Positions 8,818-17,351 of a stretch of 64,000 nt of DNA are shown here, one piece after another; within the stretch, counting starts at the first letter, position 1, and each line of letters starts with the position of its first letter. The position numbers and the translations under genes were made by a program. The notes below the pieces were generated by a model that worked only from the letters and a program-made list of their open reading frames with translations, had not been told where the DNA came from and made no database searches. This DNA comes from Nocardia suismassiliense (GTDB lineage Bacteria; Actinomycetota; Actinomycetes; Mycobacteriales; Mycobacteriaceae), in contig NZ_LT985361.1 of NCBI RefSeq assembly GCF_900269665.1, forward strand, positions 1,076,349 to 1,140,348, written 5' to 3'.

Positions 8818-8879
8818 TGCGCGGGTGAGTGCGGCGGCTTGCCTCGAAACCGGTGAGTAGCGGCTCCAGTTCCCGACGG

Positions 8880-9413
8880 CTATTCGGTCGGCATTTCACC
8901 GCGTGCCGCCAATGCGGCAAGAACGTGTGGGGCAGCGAGCTGCTGGAGCACGGCGAGTGGCCCCATGCCCTCGAAATGTGCGGCCGCCGCAGCGAAGTCG
9001 TCATCGAGCGGTAGCCCCGCCGCCTGTAGTTCCGCGGGGAGACGGCGGACGGCGTCGAGAATGGCCGGTGCCGGCAGCCATTCGTCGTCTTCGACCGGCT
9101 CCACCGTGCCCGCCTGGTACGCGGCGGCGAGTGCTGCTCCGGTCCGCTGCACGTCGGGGTGTTCGGAGAGCCGCTCGAAGCGCGCTTCTTCGTCCTCGAG
9201 GTTCTCCCACTCCAGGGGATACCACGCGTCTTCCGGTGCCACGTCGGCTCGTTGCTCGGAGTCGAGCACATGGACGCCGAGATTCAGCGGGTTGTCTTCC
9301 TCGAACCAGCGGATCACGACACGCACGAGCGCACCCGCAGGTGGATGCGCTCTCAGGTCTTCGGCGATGGCCCGAGCCAAGGCTGCGGCGAACTGGACTT
9401 CCTGCACAATCAC
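8880..9413 (-). CDS. hypothetical acidic protein
   Basis: About 177 aa, starting at GTG 9413 (VIVQEVQF), with a second GTG at 9407 possible; no strong ribosome site is seen. I do not recognise the family. The protein is acidic and Ala/Leu-rich (WFEEDNPLNLG, ENLEDEEARF, PVEDDEWLPAP), has no membrane segment or signal, and looks like a globular cytosolic protein. Codon use fits the neighbourhood, and the third-position bias supports this frame over the overlapping alternatives. It is flanked on both sides by a 35-nt direct repeat (8783-8817 and 9465-9499), which raises the possibility that gene plus repeat moved or duplicated as a unit. Confidence 0.6.
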   Translation of the reverse strand: MIVQEVQFAAALARAIAEDLRAHPPAGALVRVVIRWFEEDNPLNLGVHVLDSEQRADVAPEDAWYPLEWENLEDEEARFERLSEHPDVQRTGAALAAAYQAGTVEPVEDDEWLPAPAILDAVRRLPAELQAAGLPLDDDFAAAAAHFEGMGPLAVLQQLAAPHVLAALAARGEMPTE

Positions 9414-9464
9414 CGTCGCAGCGTATTCGCCACGTGCGACATTGCCGAGACGTCGACAGCAGGG

Positions 9465-9499
9465 GAGTAGCGCAGCCGCGCAGGCATTTCCACGTTTCG
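9465..9499. repeat. 35-nt direct repeat, copy B
   Basis: Second copy of the repeat at 8783-8817, in the same orientation with three mismatches. It lies just upstream of the start of the hypothetical gene and just before a palindrome at 9503-9519. Confidence 0.75.
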
Positions 9500-9502
9500 C
9501 CT

Positions 9503-9519
9503 GGTCACCGCAGGTGACC
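9503..9519. promoter_or_regulatory. 17-bp palindrome, possible operator
   Basis: The perfect 7-bp arms GGTCACC and GGTGACC are separated by GCA. It lies about 100 bases upstream of the PhyH gene and upstream of the divergent hypothetical gene. An operator for either gene is plausible but unproven. Confidence 0.4.
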
Positions 9520-9618
9520 GTGTTCAGGTCGGCCGCCCTGGGATGCCGCCGCGGCGGGACAAAATCGGTGGCGATACGTGCCCGCTCTCGGCCATGGTTG
9601 GGGCGACGAAAGGATCTC

Positions 9619-10389
9619 ATGCTCGACGACACGCAGATCGAATCCTTCATCAGCGATGGCTTCGTCAAACTGGAGCAGGCGTTTCCGGGCGAAGTGGCGG
9701 CTGCGGCCCGGGCGATTCTGTGGCGCGCGACCGGCTGCGACCCCGACGACCGCTCGACCTGGACGCAACCGGTGATCCGGCTCGGCGACTTCGCCGACGA
9801 ACCTTTCGCGCGCGCAGCCACCGCGCCCGCCTTGACGGCGGCGTTCGATCAGCTCGTCGGCCGGGGGCGCTGGTTGCCGCGAAACAGCCTGGGCACCTTC
9901 CCGGTTCGCTTTCCGGTCGGCGGGCCGCCCGGTGACGACGGCTGGCATATCGACGTCAGTTTCCCCGGTGACGACCCGGCCGACTACTTCACCTGGCGGG
10001 TGAATCTGTGGTCGCAAGGCCGCGCCCTGCTAATGCTGTTCCTGTTCTCCGATATCGGCGCCGACGACGCGCCGACCCGCATTCGGGTCGGGTCGCACCT
10101 TCGGGTGCCCGCTCTGCTGGCACCGTTCGGGGAAGCGGGTGCGGACCTGGCGCAGTTCCCGTACGTGCGGGCGACCGCCGACCTACCCGAGGCGGTGGCC
10201 ACCGGCCGGGCCGGCGACGTCTACCTCTGCCACCCCTTCCTGGTACATGCCGCGCAACGACATCGGGGCACGTCGGCGCGTTTCCTGGCGCAGCCGCCGT
10301 TGCTGTCGCGCGGCCCCTGCGTACTGGATCGCGCGGACGGCGCGTACTCGCCGGTGGAGCGCGCCATCCGCCGCGGACTCGACCGGTAA
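9619..10389 (+). CDS. phytanoyl-CoA dioxygenase (PhyH) family protein
   Basis: A 256-aa protein starting at ATG 9619 after AAAGGA. It has the Fe(II)/2-oxoglutarate dioxygenase facial triad: the HxD pair in GWHIDVSFPG and a distal His in CHPFLVHAAQRHRG, followed by an Arg suited to bind 2-oxoglutarate. Members hydroxylate lipids, antibiotics or small metabolites; the substrate here is unknown. It is probably monocistronic or read into the sterol-carrier-like gene ten bases downstream. The family assignment is firm. Confidence 0.85.
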   Translation: MLDDTQIESFISDGFVKLEQAFPGEVAAAARAILWRATGCDPDDRSTWTQPVIRLGDFADEPFARAATAPALTAAFDQLVGRGRWLPRNSLGTFPVRFPVGGPPGDDGWHIDVSFPGDDPADYFTWRVNLWSQGRALLMLFLFSDIGADDAPTRIRVGSHLRVPALLAPFGEAGADLAQFPYVRATADLPEAVATGRAGDVYLCHPFLVHAAQRHRGTSARFLAQPPLLSRGPCVLDRADGAYSPVERAIRRGLDR

Positions 10390-10399
10390 TCTCGGTTAC

Positions 10400-10792
10400 G
10401 TGGCTCGACAAGCGGTAAGTCCGGCCGAGCTGCGGTCGGCGGTGGATGCGGTGAGTGCGTGGCTGCGGGACGACTCGGTGGACGCGCCCGCGCGCACCGA
10501 ACTCGCGGCGGCGGTCCGCACGACCGCGCGCACTTTGGCGGCCGCGGCCCCCGGGCATTCGGTGGAGGTGCGGGTCCCGCCGTTCGTCGCGGTGCAGTGC
10601 ATCGAAGGTCCGCGGCACACCAGAGGCACCCCGCCGAACGTCGTCGAAACCGACCCGCGCACCTGGCTGCTGCTGGCCACCGGCCTGCTGGACTTCGCCA
10701 CCGCCCTCGACTCCGGCGCCCTCACCGCCTCGGGCAGCCGAGCGACCGAAGTCGCGCGCTGGCTCCCCATCGCCCGTCCCGCCGAGGACTGA
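10400..10792 (+). CDS. sterol carrier family protein (Rv0807-like)
   Basis: A 130-aa protein starting with GTG 10400 (VARQAVSPAELRSAV). It corresponds in size and position, just before purF, to the conserved mycobacterial hypothetical Rv0807. Its VEVRVPPFVAVQCIEGPRHTRGTPPNVVE core and the following WLLLATG are the recognisable blocks. Databases label such proteins sterol carrier-like; no experimental role is known to me. The stop precedes a hairpin, then the convergent Pip-like gene. Confidence 0.75.
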   Translation: MARQAVSPAELRSAVDAVSAWLRDDSVDAPARTELAAAVRTTARTLAAAAPGHSVEVRVPPFVAVQCIEGPRHTRGTPPNVVETDPRTWLLLATGLLDFATALDSGALTASGSRATEVARWLPIARPAED

Positions 10793-10808
10793 CCCGCACG
10801 CTTTCGCG

Positions 10809-10860
10809 GGATCCGCACCCGCCCTCAGCGAGTGCGGCTCCCGCGACCGAGTGCGGATCC
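10809..10860. terminator. hairpin between convergent genes
   Basis: GGATCCGCAC (10809-10818) pairs perfectly with GTGCGGATCC (10851-10860), with further internal GC-rich pairing. It sits in the 75-base gap between two convergent stops, so it is probably a bidirectional terminator. Confidence 0.65.
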
Positions 10861-10867
10861 GCCCTGA

Positions 10868-12223
10868 TCAGGCGGCGACGCGATTGCTGCGGTGCAGACC
10901 CTTGTGGTCGTAGAAACGGGTGATGATGGCGCCGAAGGCCAAACCGATGGCCAGTCCGGCCACGGCCATCCAGACGCCGCGGGCCAGGCCCGCTTCGAAG
11001 TTGGCGTCGAAGTAGAGGATGGCGCGGATCCCCAGGAACACCTGGTGCATCGGTTCGAAGGAGGCCAGCCAGCCGAAGTACTGCGGCGTCGCCTCGATCG
11101 GCACGGTGCCGCCGGAGGAGGGCAGGCCCAGAATGATGAACAGGATCAGGTTCACCAGCAGGCCCGCCGAGCCGATCGCGGCCAGCGTGGACAGACCGGT
11201 GACGCCGACAGCGATCATCGCGAGCGCGCTGTAGAGGAACAGCGCCAGCGGATGATCGATCGGCATGTCCAGGATCTTGCCGACGATCAGGAAGACCGCC
11301 GAGACGATGTTCGCGGTCACCACCATCACGCCCCACTTGATCAGCAGGGTGCGGAAGCGGGAGATGGGCGTCGGCGGATAGTGCACGTACCACGGCCCGT
11401 ACTCGGTGGGGATGAAGCCGAGCTGGGCATCGATCATGGTGTGGATGACCATCGCGCCGACCACCCCGGCGAGCAGCAACAGCAGTGCGTAGAAGAACGC
11501 GCTCAACCCTTGGCCGGTGCCGTCGGGCAGTGGATGGTACTGCTGGACAACCACTTTCACCGGATCGGCGAGCGCGACCCGGGCCGCGCCGGACAGCTCG
11601 GGCCCGGGCGGCGCACCGGCCTGCGGCTTCAGCTGCTCGGTCACCTGATCGGTGAGCTGCTTGCCGACCTGCTTGTTCACCTCGGTCAGCGCCTGGTTGC
11701 CCACCCGCAGCACGATCTGGGTGCCGAACGCGCCGGTGCGCGGGTTGGTCTGCAGGGTGATGATCGGGCGTTCCATGTCACCGGGAATCACGCTGCCGAC
11801 GCCGAGGATGCCGAGGCGCTTGCTGAAATCGCTCGGGATGACCAGCGCGCCGTAGACCTCGCCGGACTGCAGCTGCCGCTCGGCCTCGCTGATGCTGATC
11901 ACCCGCAGGTCGACCTTGTCCGCGGGCACGCCCTTTTCCAGCGCCTCGGTGATCTGGTTACCGAAATTCACCTGCTGCTGGCTGTCGGCCTTTTTGATGA
12001 CATCGCCCACATCTTGGTTCACCAGGGCGATGGGGAAATCGTGCAGATTTTTCTCCGGATCGACGACGTAATCCAGATACATGATGCCGAGCAGAGCCGT
12101 CAGCAGCGTCAGCACGCCGATGGGAAACAGCACCAGCCGTGCCCATGGCCTGCGCTGCGGCGTGCTGCCTCCGGTGTTCGATCCCGCCCCGCTGCCTGAA
12201 TCCGCGCTGTCGGTAGTCGTCAC
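10868..12223 (-). CDS. YhgE/Pip-like (DUF3533/SNG1-type) membrane protein
   Basis: About 451 aa from GTG 12223. One N-terminal membrane helix (LFPIGVLTLLTALLGIMYL) is followed by a ~190-residue extracytoplasmic domain beginning with PIALVNQDVG, the conserved block of phage-infection-protein/YhgE-like and ABC-2-related proteins. About six C-terminal helices follow (AFFYALLLLLAGVVGAMV onward), including the FIILGLPSSGGTVP motif typical of the family. The role is probably export or envelope related; no substrate can be deduced. It converges with the sterol-carrier-like gene and diverges from purF. Upstream GTG/ATG codons to 12274 are less likely starts. Confidence 0.8.
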   Translation of the reverse strand: MTTTDSADSGSGAGSNTGGSTPQRRPWARLVLFPIGVLTLLTALLGIMYLDYVVDPEKNLHDFPIALVNQDVGDVIKKADSQQQVNFGNQITEALEKGVPADKVDLRVISISEAERQLQSGEVYGALVIPSDFSKRLGILGVGSVIPGDMERPIITLQTNPRTGAFGTQIVLRVGNQALTEVNKQVGKQLTDQVTEQLKPQAGAPPGPELSGAARVALADPVKVVVQQYHPLPDGTGQGLSAFFYALLLLLAGVVGAMVIHTMIDAQLGFIPTEYGPWYVHYPPTPISRFRTLLIKWGVMVVTANIVSAVFLIVGKILDMPIDHPLALFLYSALAMIAVGVTGLSTLAAIGSAGLLVNLILFIILGLPSSGGTVPIEATPQYFGWLASFEPMHQVFLGIRAILYFDANFEAGLARGVWMAVAGLAIGLAFGAIITRFYDHKGLHRSNRVAA

Positions 12224-12371
12224 GGATCGCACCGTAACAGCTACCGTCACCGAATTCCCCGGCCGCTGCGCCACGCCGGATTGCTACTGGTATGCGGTGG
12301 CGGTGATCGCGATCGAAGTTTCACCCGTAGAATGAAACGTGCCCCCAGCCCGCCCGAACAGGGAGCAAACG

Positions 12372-13952
12372 GTGACCAACGCCGAACTGCCGGTTGACGC
12401 TACTTCCGCCACCCCCGATCAGGACGAGAACGAGCCACGCGAAGAGTGTGGCGTGTTCGGAGTCTGGGCGCCGAGCGAGGACGTGGCGAAGCTCACGTAC
12501 TACGGCTTGTACGCGCTGCAACACCGCGGACAGGAGGCGGCGGGCATCGCGGTATCCGACGGTTCGCAGATCTTGGTCTTCAAGGATCTCGGCTTGGTCA
12601 GCCAGGTGTTCGACGAGCAGACGCTGGCCGCCATGCCGGGCCACATCGCCGTCGGGCACTGCCGCTACTCCACCACCGGCGGCGTGACCTGGGAAAATGC
12701 CCAGCCGATCTTCCGGACCACCTCGGTGGGTTCCGGACTTGCCTTGGGCCACAACGGCAATCTCGTCAACACCGCCGAATTGGCAGGCCGCGCAAGGGAA
12801 CTCGGGCTCATCGGCGCGACGGTGGCCAACGGCCGCCCGCAGCCGATCGCCGCGACGTCGGACTCCGATGTGATCACCGCGCTGCTGGCGCACGCCTCCG
12901 CCGACTCCAGCATCGAGAAGGCGGCGATGGAGCTGCTGCCGACGCTGAAGGGCGCGTTCTGCCTGACCTTCATGGACGAGCACACGCTCTACGCCGCGCG
13001 TGACCCGCACGGCGTCCGCCCGCTGTGCCTGGGCAGGCTGGACCGTGGCTGGGTTGTTGCCAGCGAAACCGCGGCACTCGACATCGTCGGTGCGGCGTTC
13101 GTCCGGGAGATCGAGCCCGGCGAACTGCTGGCGATCGACGCCGACGGCGTGCGCTCGATGCGCTTCGCCAATCCCGAACCCAAGGGCTGCGTCTTCGAGT
13201 TCGTCTACCTGGCCAGGCCGGACAGCACCATCTCGGGCCGCTCGGTGCACGCCACCCGCGTCGAGATCGGGCGCCTGCTCGCCAAGGAGCATCCGGTCGA
13301 CGCGGATCTGGTGATCCCGGTGCCCGAATCCGGTACCCCGGCCGCGGTAGGCTACGCCCAAGGGTCGGGCGTGCCCTACGGCCAAGGCCTGATGAAGAAC
13401 GCCTACGTCGGACGCACCTTCATCCAGCCGAGCCAGACCATCCGTCAGCTCGGCATCCGACTGAAACTCAACCCGCTGCGCGAGGTCATCCGCGGCAAGC
13501 GGCTCATCGTGGTGGACGACTCGATCGTGCGCGGCAACACCCAGCGCGCGCTCATCCGCATGCTGCGCGAAGCGGGCGCGCTGGAGATCCACGTCCGGAT
13601 CGCCTCGCCGCCGGTCAAGTGGCCGTGCTTCTACGGCATCGACTTCGCCTCGCCCGCCGAACTGATCGCCAACGGGTCCGGCGCCGAAGGCAGCTTCGAC
13701 GAGATGGTGGAGGGCGTGCGCCGTTCCATCGGCGCGGACACCCTCGGCTACATCTCCACCGAGGGCATGATCGCCGCCACCGAACAGCCCCGCTCGCGAC
13801 TGTGCTGCGCCTGCTTCGACGGCAACTACCCGATCGCCCTGCCCACCGAGGCGGCCATCGGCAAGAACGTGCTCGAAGGCATGCTCACCGGGCAGCCGGA
13901 GGCGCTGCTGCTGGGCGAGAACGCGAATGCGAGTGCGCTGAGTCGTCCGTAG
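12372..13952 (+). CDS. purF: amidophosphoribosyltransferase
   Basis: A 526-aa protein that transfers the glutamine amide to PRPP to give phosphoribosylamine, the first committed purine step. The GTG at 12372 is chosen because CAGGGAG lies seven bases upstream. A 25-residue propeptide precedes the catalytic Cys26 (EECGVFG), which becomes the N-terminal nucleophile after cleavage as in the Bacillus-type enzyme. The PRPP loop is VVDDSIVRGNT. Cysteines in KWPCFYG and in CCACFDGNYP fit the 4Fe-4S cluster of the same subclass. purF is separated from purM here by a peptide transporter, unlike the mycobacterial order. Confidence 0.97.
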   Translation: MTNAELPVDATSATPDQDENEPREECGVFGVWAPSEDVAKLTYYGLYALQHRGQEAAGIAVSDGSQILVFKDLGLVSQVFDEQTLAAMPGHIAVGHCRYSTTGGVTWENAQPIFRTTSVGSGLALGHNGNLVNTAELAGRARELGLIGATVANGRPQPIAATSDSDVITALLAHASADSSIEKAAMELLPTLKGAFCLTFMDEHTLYAARDPHGVRPLCLGRLDRGWVVASETAALDIVGAAFVREIEPGELLAIDADGVRSMRFANPEPKGCVFEFVYLARPDSTISGRSVHATRVEIGRLLAKEHPVDADLVIPVPESGTPAAVGYAQGSGVPYGQGLMKNAYVGRTFIQPSQTIRQLGIRLKLNPLREVIRGKRLIVVDDSIVRGNTQRALIRMLREAGALEIHVRIASPPVKWPCFYGIDFASPAELIANGSGAEGSFDEMVEGVRRSIGADTLGYISTEGMIAATEQPRSRLCCACFDGNYPIALPTEAAIGKNVLEGMLTGQPEALLLGENANASALSRP

Positions 13953-14601
13953 TGCTTGGGCGGGCCGTTGATTCGGGCCGTGCCGTCACGGTCGTCAGTC
14001 CGGCCCCGGGGCGTCCGCGCTGTGGCCGTCGCGCGGTGGACGGTCGTCCTGCCTTGGCAGCCTCCATTGCCGGCGGTCACTCGCGCATGCGCCTGCCGGG
14101 TACTCGTGCGCACGCCGGGTAGGTATGCGCAACCGCCCGTCATCGTCGGTCTGTCATGCGCCGGATGACTGTTCTTGCAGGCTTCGCGCTGCCGCGTGTC
14201 GGTAACTGCGACACCCAGCCGCCTATCTCGGCCCGGTCTCTTCCGCCTTGGTACGAACCACCATCCGGTGCACCGAAACGCGCCCATTTCGCGCAGCACA
14301 CACGGCGAGTCGATTTCGCGCGTCGCGGTAAACGCCCATGTTTGTCCTGCCATGTGCCGTGGCGTCTTCGAGACGCCCATATCGGCGATCCAGTGCGTTC
14401 CTGGACATTCGTCCGGTGATCTGGCCCCCTCGGTGCACTATTTGCAACGCCTGCTAACGGCCCGGTGATTTTTTCTGTGAAAACGCAACGTGCCGGAAAT
14501 GGTTCGTGGGTACGGTGCCCGTCAGATCGGAAGTTCATTGCGTCCGCACCTGTCCTGCGATCCAGGACAGCGCGGTGCGGCGCTCGAGAAGTGGGGCCCT
14601 G
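13953..14601. other. 649-base intergenic region between purF and the transporter operon
   Basis: No convincing gene: the open frames here are short, lack ribosome sites and have poor codon bias. The right part is relatively AT-richer (TGATTTTTTCTG near 14465) and probably holds the transporter promoter. A stem-loop at 14544-14580 lies in the presumptive leader. Confidence 0.6.
14544..14580 (+). promoter_or_regulatory. leader stem-loop upstream of the peptide transporter
   Basis: The outer stem CCGCACC (14544-14550)/GGTGCGG (14574-14580) and inner stem TGTCCTG/CAGGACA around a CGATC loop form a stable two-part hairpin ending 21 bases before the start codon. It could be a 5' UTR control element or a transcript stabiliser. 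There is no match to a riboswitch known to me. Confidence 0.45.
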
Positions 14602-16218
14602 ATGTTGGTTTCTAGAACACCTGGGGGCCGGACCCGGACGCGAACTATCGCGGCCGTCGGCCTGGCGACGCTGGTGGCGTCGTCATTGGCAGGCTGCGGT
14701 TCCGGCCGGACCGGTGATGGTGGTGACGGTGGCGGCTTGCTGGCCGGCACCACGGACAAAATCTTCTCGCTCGACCCGGTAGCCGCCTACGACAACGGCT
14801 CGCTGGTCGCGGAGACGCAGTTCTACCAGTACGTGCTGAACTTCGCGCCCGGCGACGCGACGCCGAAGCCGGACGCCGCGGAGAAGTGCGAGTTCACCAC
14901 CCCGACGGTGTACAGCTGCACCATGAAGCCGGGTCTGAAGTTCGCCAACGGAAACCCGTTGACCGCCAAGAGCGTCAAGTTCTCCTTCGACCGCATGGTC
15001 AAGATCAATGACCCGAACGGGCCCGCCTCGCTGCTCGGCAACCTCGAGAAGACCGAGGCCCCGGACGATCGCACCGTGAACTTCACGCTGAAGGTCGCCA
15101 ACGACCAGACCTTCCCGGCGATCCTGCCGACCCAGGCCGGGCCGATCGTCGACGAGAAGGTGTACTCGCCGGACAAGGTGATGGCCGACGAGGACGTGGT
15201 GAAGAACAAGGGCTACTCCGGCCCGTACACCATCGCGAGCTACGACAAGAACAAGCTGGTCGAGTACAAGGCGAACCCGGATTACAACGGGATCCTCGGC
15301 ACCCCGAAGACCAAGACCGTCTCGACGAAGTACTACGCCACCACCGACAACATGAAGCTCGACCTGCAGAACGGGTCGCTCGACGTGGCCTACCGGTCGC
15401 TGACGCCGACCGACATCGAGTCGCTGCGCGGCGACAGCAAGGTCACCGTGCACGAGGGCCCCGGTGGCGAGCTGCGCTACATCGTGTTCAACATGAACAC
15501 CATGCCGGGCGGCACGCCGGAGCAGAAGCTGGCGGTGCGTAAGGCGCTCGCCTCCACGGTGGACCGGGCCGCGCTGGCCAAGAACATCTACAAGAACACC
15601 TACACGCCGGCGTATTCGTCGGTGCCGCAGGGTGTTCCGGGCGCGACGGAGCCGTTCAAGGACATCTACGGCGCCGATCCGAGCAAGGAGAAGGCCGCCA
15701 AGTTCCTCGCCGACGCGGGTGTCGCGACGCCGGTCGAGCTGAACCTGCAGTACAACCCGGACCACTACGGTTCGAGCAGCTCCGAGGAGTACGCCTCGAT
15801 CAAGTCGCAGCTGGAAGCCAGCGGGCTGTTCCGGGTGAACCTGCAGTCCACCGAATGGGTGAGCTACCAGCGGGAACGGGCACGCGATTCGTACCCGCTC
15901 TACCACTTCGGCTGGTTCCCGGACTTTCCGGACCCGGACAACTACCTGACCCCGTTCTTCGGTCCGAACAACTTCCTGCAGTCGCACTTCGAGAATCCCG
16001 GCGTCACCGCGCAGCTGATCGCCCAGATCACCGAACGCGACAAGACCAAGCGGATGGAGATCCTCAAGAACGTGCAGCAGGATCTGGCACAGAACCACCT
16101 GCCGATCGTTCCGCTGTTGTCCGGCAAGCAGATCGCCGTCTCGGGTAAGAACGTGCAGGGAGTGGAGCAGACTCTCGACGCGTCGTTCAAGTTCCGTTAC
16201 ACGGTGCTGAGCAAGTGA
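14602..16218 (+). CDS. ABC transporter substrate-binding lipoprotein, family 5 (peptide/nickel type)
   Basis: A 538-aa solute-binding protein. A lipoprotein signal (RTRTRT, then a hydrophobic core) ends in the lipobox LAGC with Cys32 as the lipidated residue. The body is the SBP_bac_5 fold seen in DppA/OppA (CTMKPGLKFANGNPLTAKSV near the N-terminal third, FGWFPDFPDPDNYL near the end). It captures oligopeptides or similar ligands outside the membrane for the two permeases and double ATPase that follow. Genes are overlapped throughout: its TGA overlaps the next GTG as GTGA. The ligand is not determinable from sequence. Confidence 0.92.
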   Translation: MLVSRTPGGRTRTRTIAAVGLATLVASSLAGCGSGRTGDGGDGGGLLAGTTDKIFSLDPVAAYDNGSLVAETQFYQYVLNFAPGDATPKPDAAEKCEFTTPTVYSCTMKPGLKFANGNPLTAKSVKFSFDRMVKINDPNGPASLLGNLEKTEAPDDRTVNFTLKVANDQTFPAILPTQAGPIVDEKVYSPDKVMADEDVVKNKGYSGPYTIASYDKNKLVEYKANPDYNGILGTPKTKTVSTKYYATTDNMKLDLQNGSLDVAYRSLTPTDIESLRGDSKVTVHEGPGGELRYIVFNMNTMPGGTPEQKLAVRKALASTVDRAALAKNIYKNTYTPAYSSVPQGVPGATEPFKDIYGADPSKEKAAKFLADAGVATPVELNLQYNPDHYGSSSSEEYASIKSQLEASGLFRVNLQSTEWVSYQRERARDSYPLYHFGWFPDFPDPDNYLTPFFGPNNFLQSHFENPGVTAQLIAQITERDKTKRMEILKNVQQDLAQNHLPIVPLLSGKQIAVSGKNVQGVEQTLDASFKFRYTVLSK

Positions 16219-17351
16219 CATCCGGCGAAGCCGGGCCCGGGACGACAGCTGCTCCAGAAACGAAGCCAGCGCCGGCCCGGGCCCGGCGCTTCGGCGTGCC
16301 ACGAGCACGGAAGGGCGGCGGCGATTCGCGCCAGCTCGCCCTGCTGCGCTACTTGGGTGTGCGATTGATGTTGATCCCGGTGACCGCGTGGATTCTGGTC
16401 ACCGTCGTATTCTTCCTGATGCGCGTGGCCGGCGACCCGATCAGTGCGGCCATGGGTGGGCGGATGACCCAGGAGCAGATCGAGGTGCGCAAGGAGGCGG
16501 CCGGGCTGAACCGGCCCATCCTGTCGCAGTACTGGGAGTACATCACCGGCCTGCTGAGCGGGGATTTCGGTAAGTCGCAAGACAATCGGCAGATCAGCGA
16601 AGTGGTGATGACCTACGGCGCCGCCTCGCTGGAGCTGATGTTCTGGGCGCTGATCGTGGCCTTCGCGGTCGGTATTCCGCTGGGTAGATACGCGGCGACC
16701 CGGCGCGATTCGCCGACCGACACCGGTCTGCGGCTGTTCGCGATCCTGGCCTACGCGGCGCCGGTGTTCTTCGTCGGTCTGCTGCTGAAGCTGGTCTTCG
16801 CGGTGCAGCTGGGCTGGCTGCCGGTGGCGGGCCGGGCCAGCACCAATGTCGAGCTGCAGCTGCAGCACGTCTCACCGAAGACCAACATCATGCTGATCGA
16901 CGGAATCCTCTACGGCGACATGGGTTACCTGCTCGACGTGCTGAAACACGCTGTGCTGCCCGCGATCGCGCTCGGGCTGCTCACCGCGGGCATCTTCCTG
17001 CGGCTGGTGCGGATCAACCTGATCCAGACCCTGCGGGCCGACTACGTGGACGCCGCGCGGGCGCGTGGACTCTCGCAGCGGGTGGTCACCGGCCGGCATG
17101 CCTTCCGCAACGCGATGATTCCGATCGTCACGGTGATGGGCATGCAGATCGCCATGATGCTCGGCGGTGCCGTGCTGACCGAGACCACCTTCGAATGGAA
17201 AGGTCTGGGTTATCAGCTCGCGACGTATCTGTCGGCGCGTGACTTCATCGCCGTGCAGGGCATCGTCGCGTTCATCGCGCTGGTCGTCGCGGTGATGAGC
17301 TTCCTGGTGGATGCCCTTGTGGCACTGATTGATCCGAGGGTGAGGTTCTGA
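16215..17351 (+). CDS. ABC transporter permease, DppB/OppB type
   Basis: A 378-aa inner-membrane permease with six predicted helices after a ~45-residue charged N-terminal extension. The coupling-helix (EAA) motif with ADYVDAARARGLSQ and the downstream HAFRNAMIPIVTV identify it as the first permease of a peptide/nickel importer. It starts at GTG 16215 overlapping the binding-protein stop, and its own TGA overlaps the next ATG by one base, so expression is tightly coupled. Confidence 0.92.
   Translation: MTSGEAGPGTTAAPETKPAPARARRFGVPRARKGGGDSRQLALLRYLGVRLMLIPVTAWILVTVVFFLMRVAGDPISAAMGGRMTQEQIEVRKEAAGLNRPILSQYWEYITGLLSGDFGKSQDNRQISEVVMTYGAASLELMFWALIVAFAVGIPLGRYAATRRDSPTDTGLRLFAILAYAAPVFFVGLLLKLVFAVQLGWLPVAGRASTNVELQLQHVSPKTNIMLIDGILYGDMGYLLDVLKHAVLPAIALGLLTAGIFLRLVRINLIQTLRADYVDAARARGLSQRVVTGRHAFRNAMIPIVTVMGMQIAMMLGGAVLTETTFEWKGLGYQLATYLSARDFIAVQGIVAFIALVVAVMSFLVDALVALIDPRVRF

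Noticed and set aside
9001..9225. Alternative small frames across the 8880-9413 gene
   Set aside because: They are Arg-rich shadow frames; the acidic 177-aa frame is the only one with protein-like composition.
14156..14538. Overlapping short frames on both strands between purF and the transporter
   Set aside because: None has a ribosome site or consistent codon use; treated as intergenic/leader.
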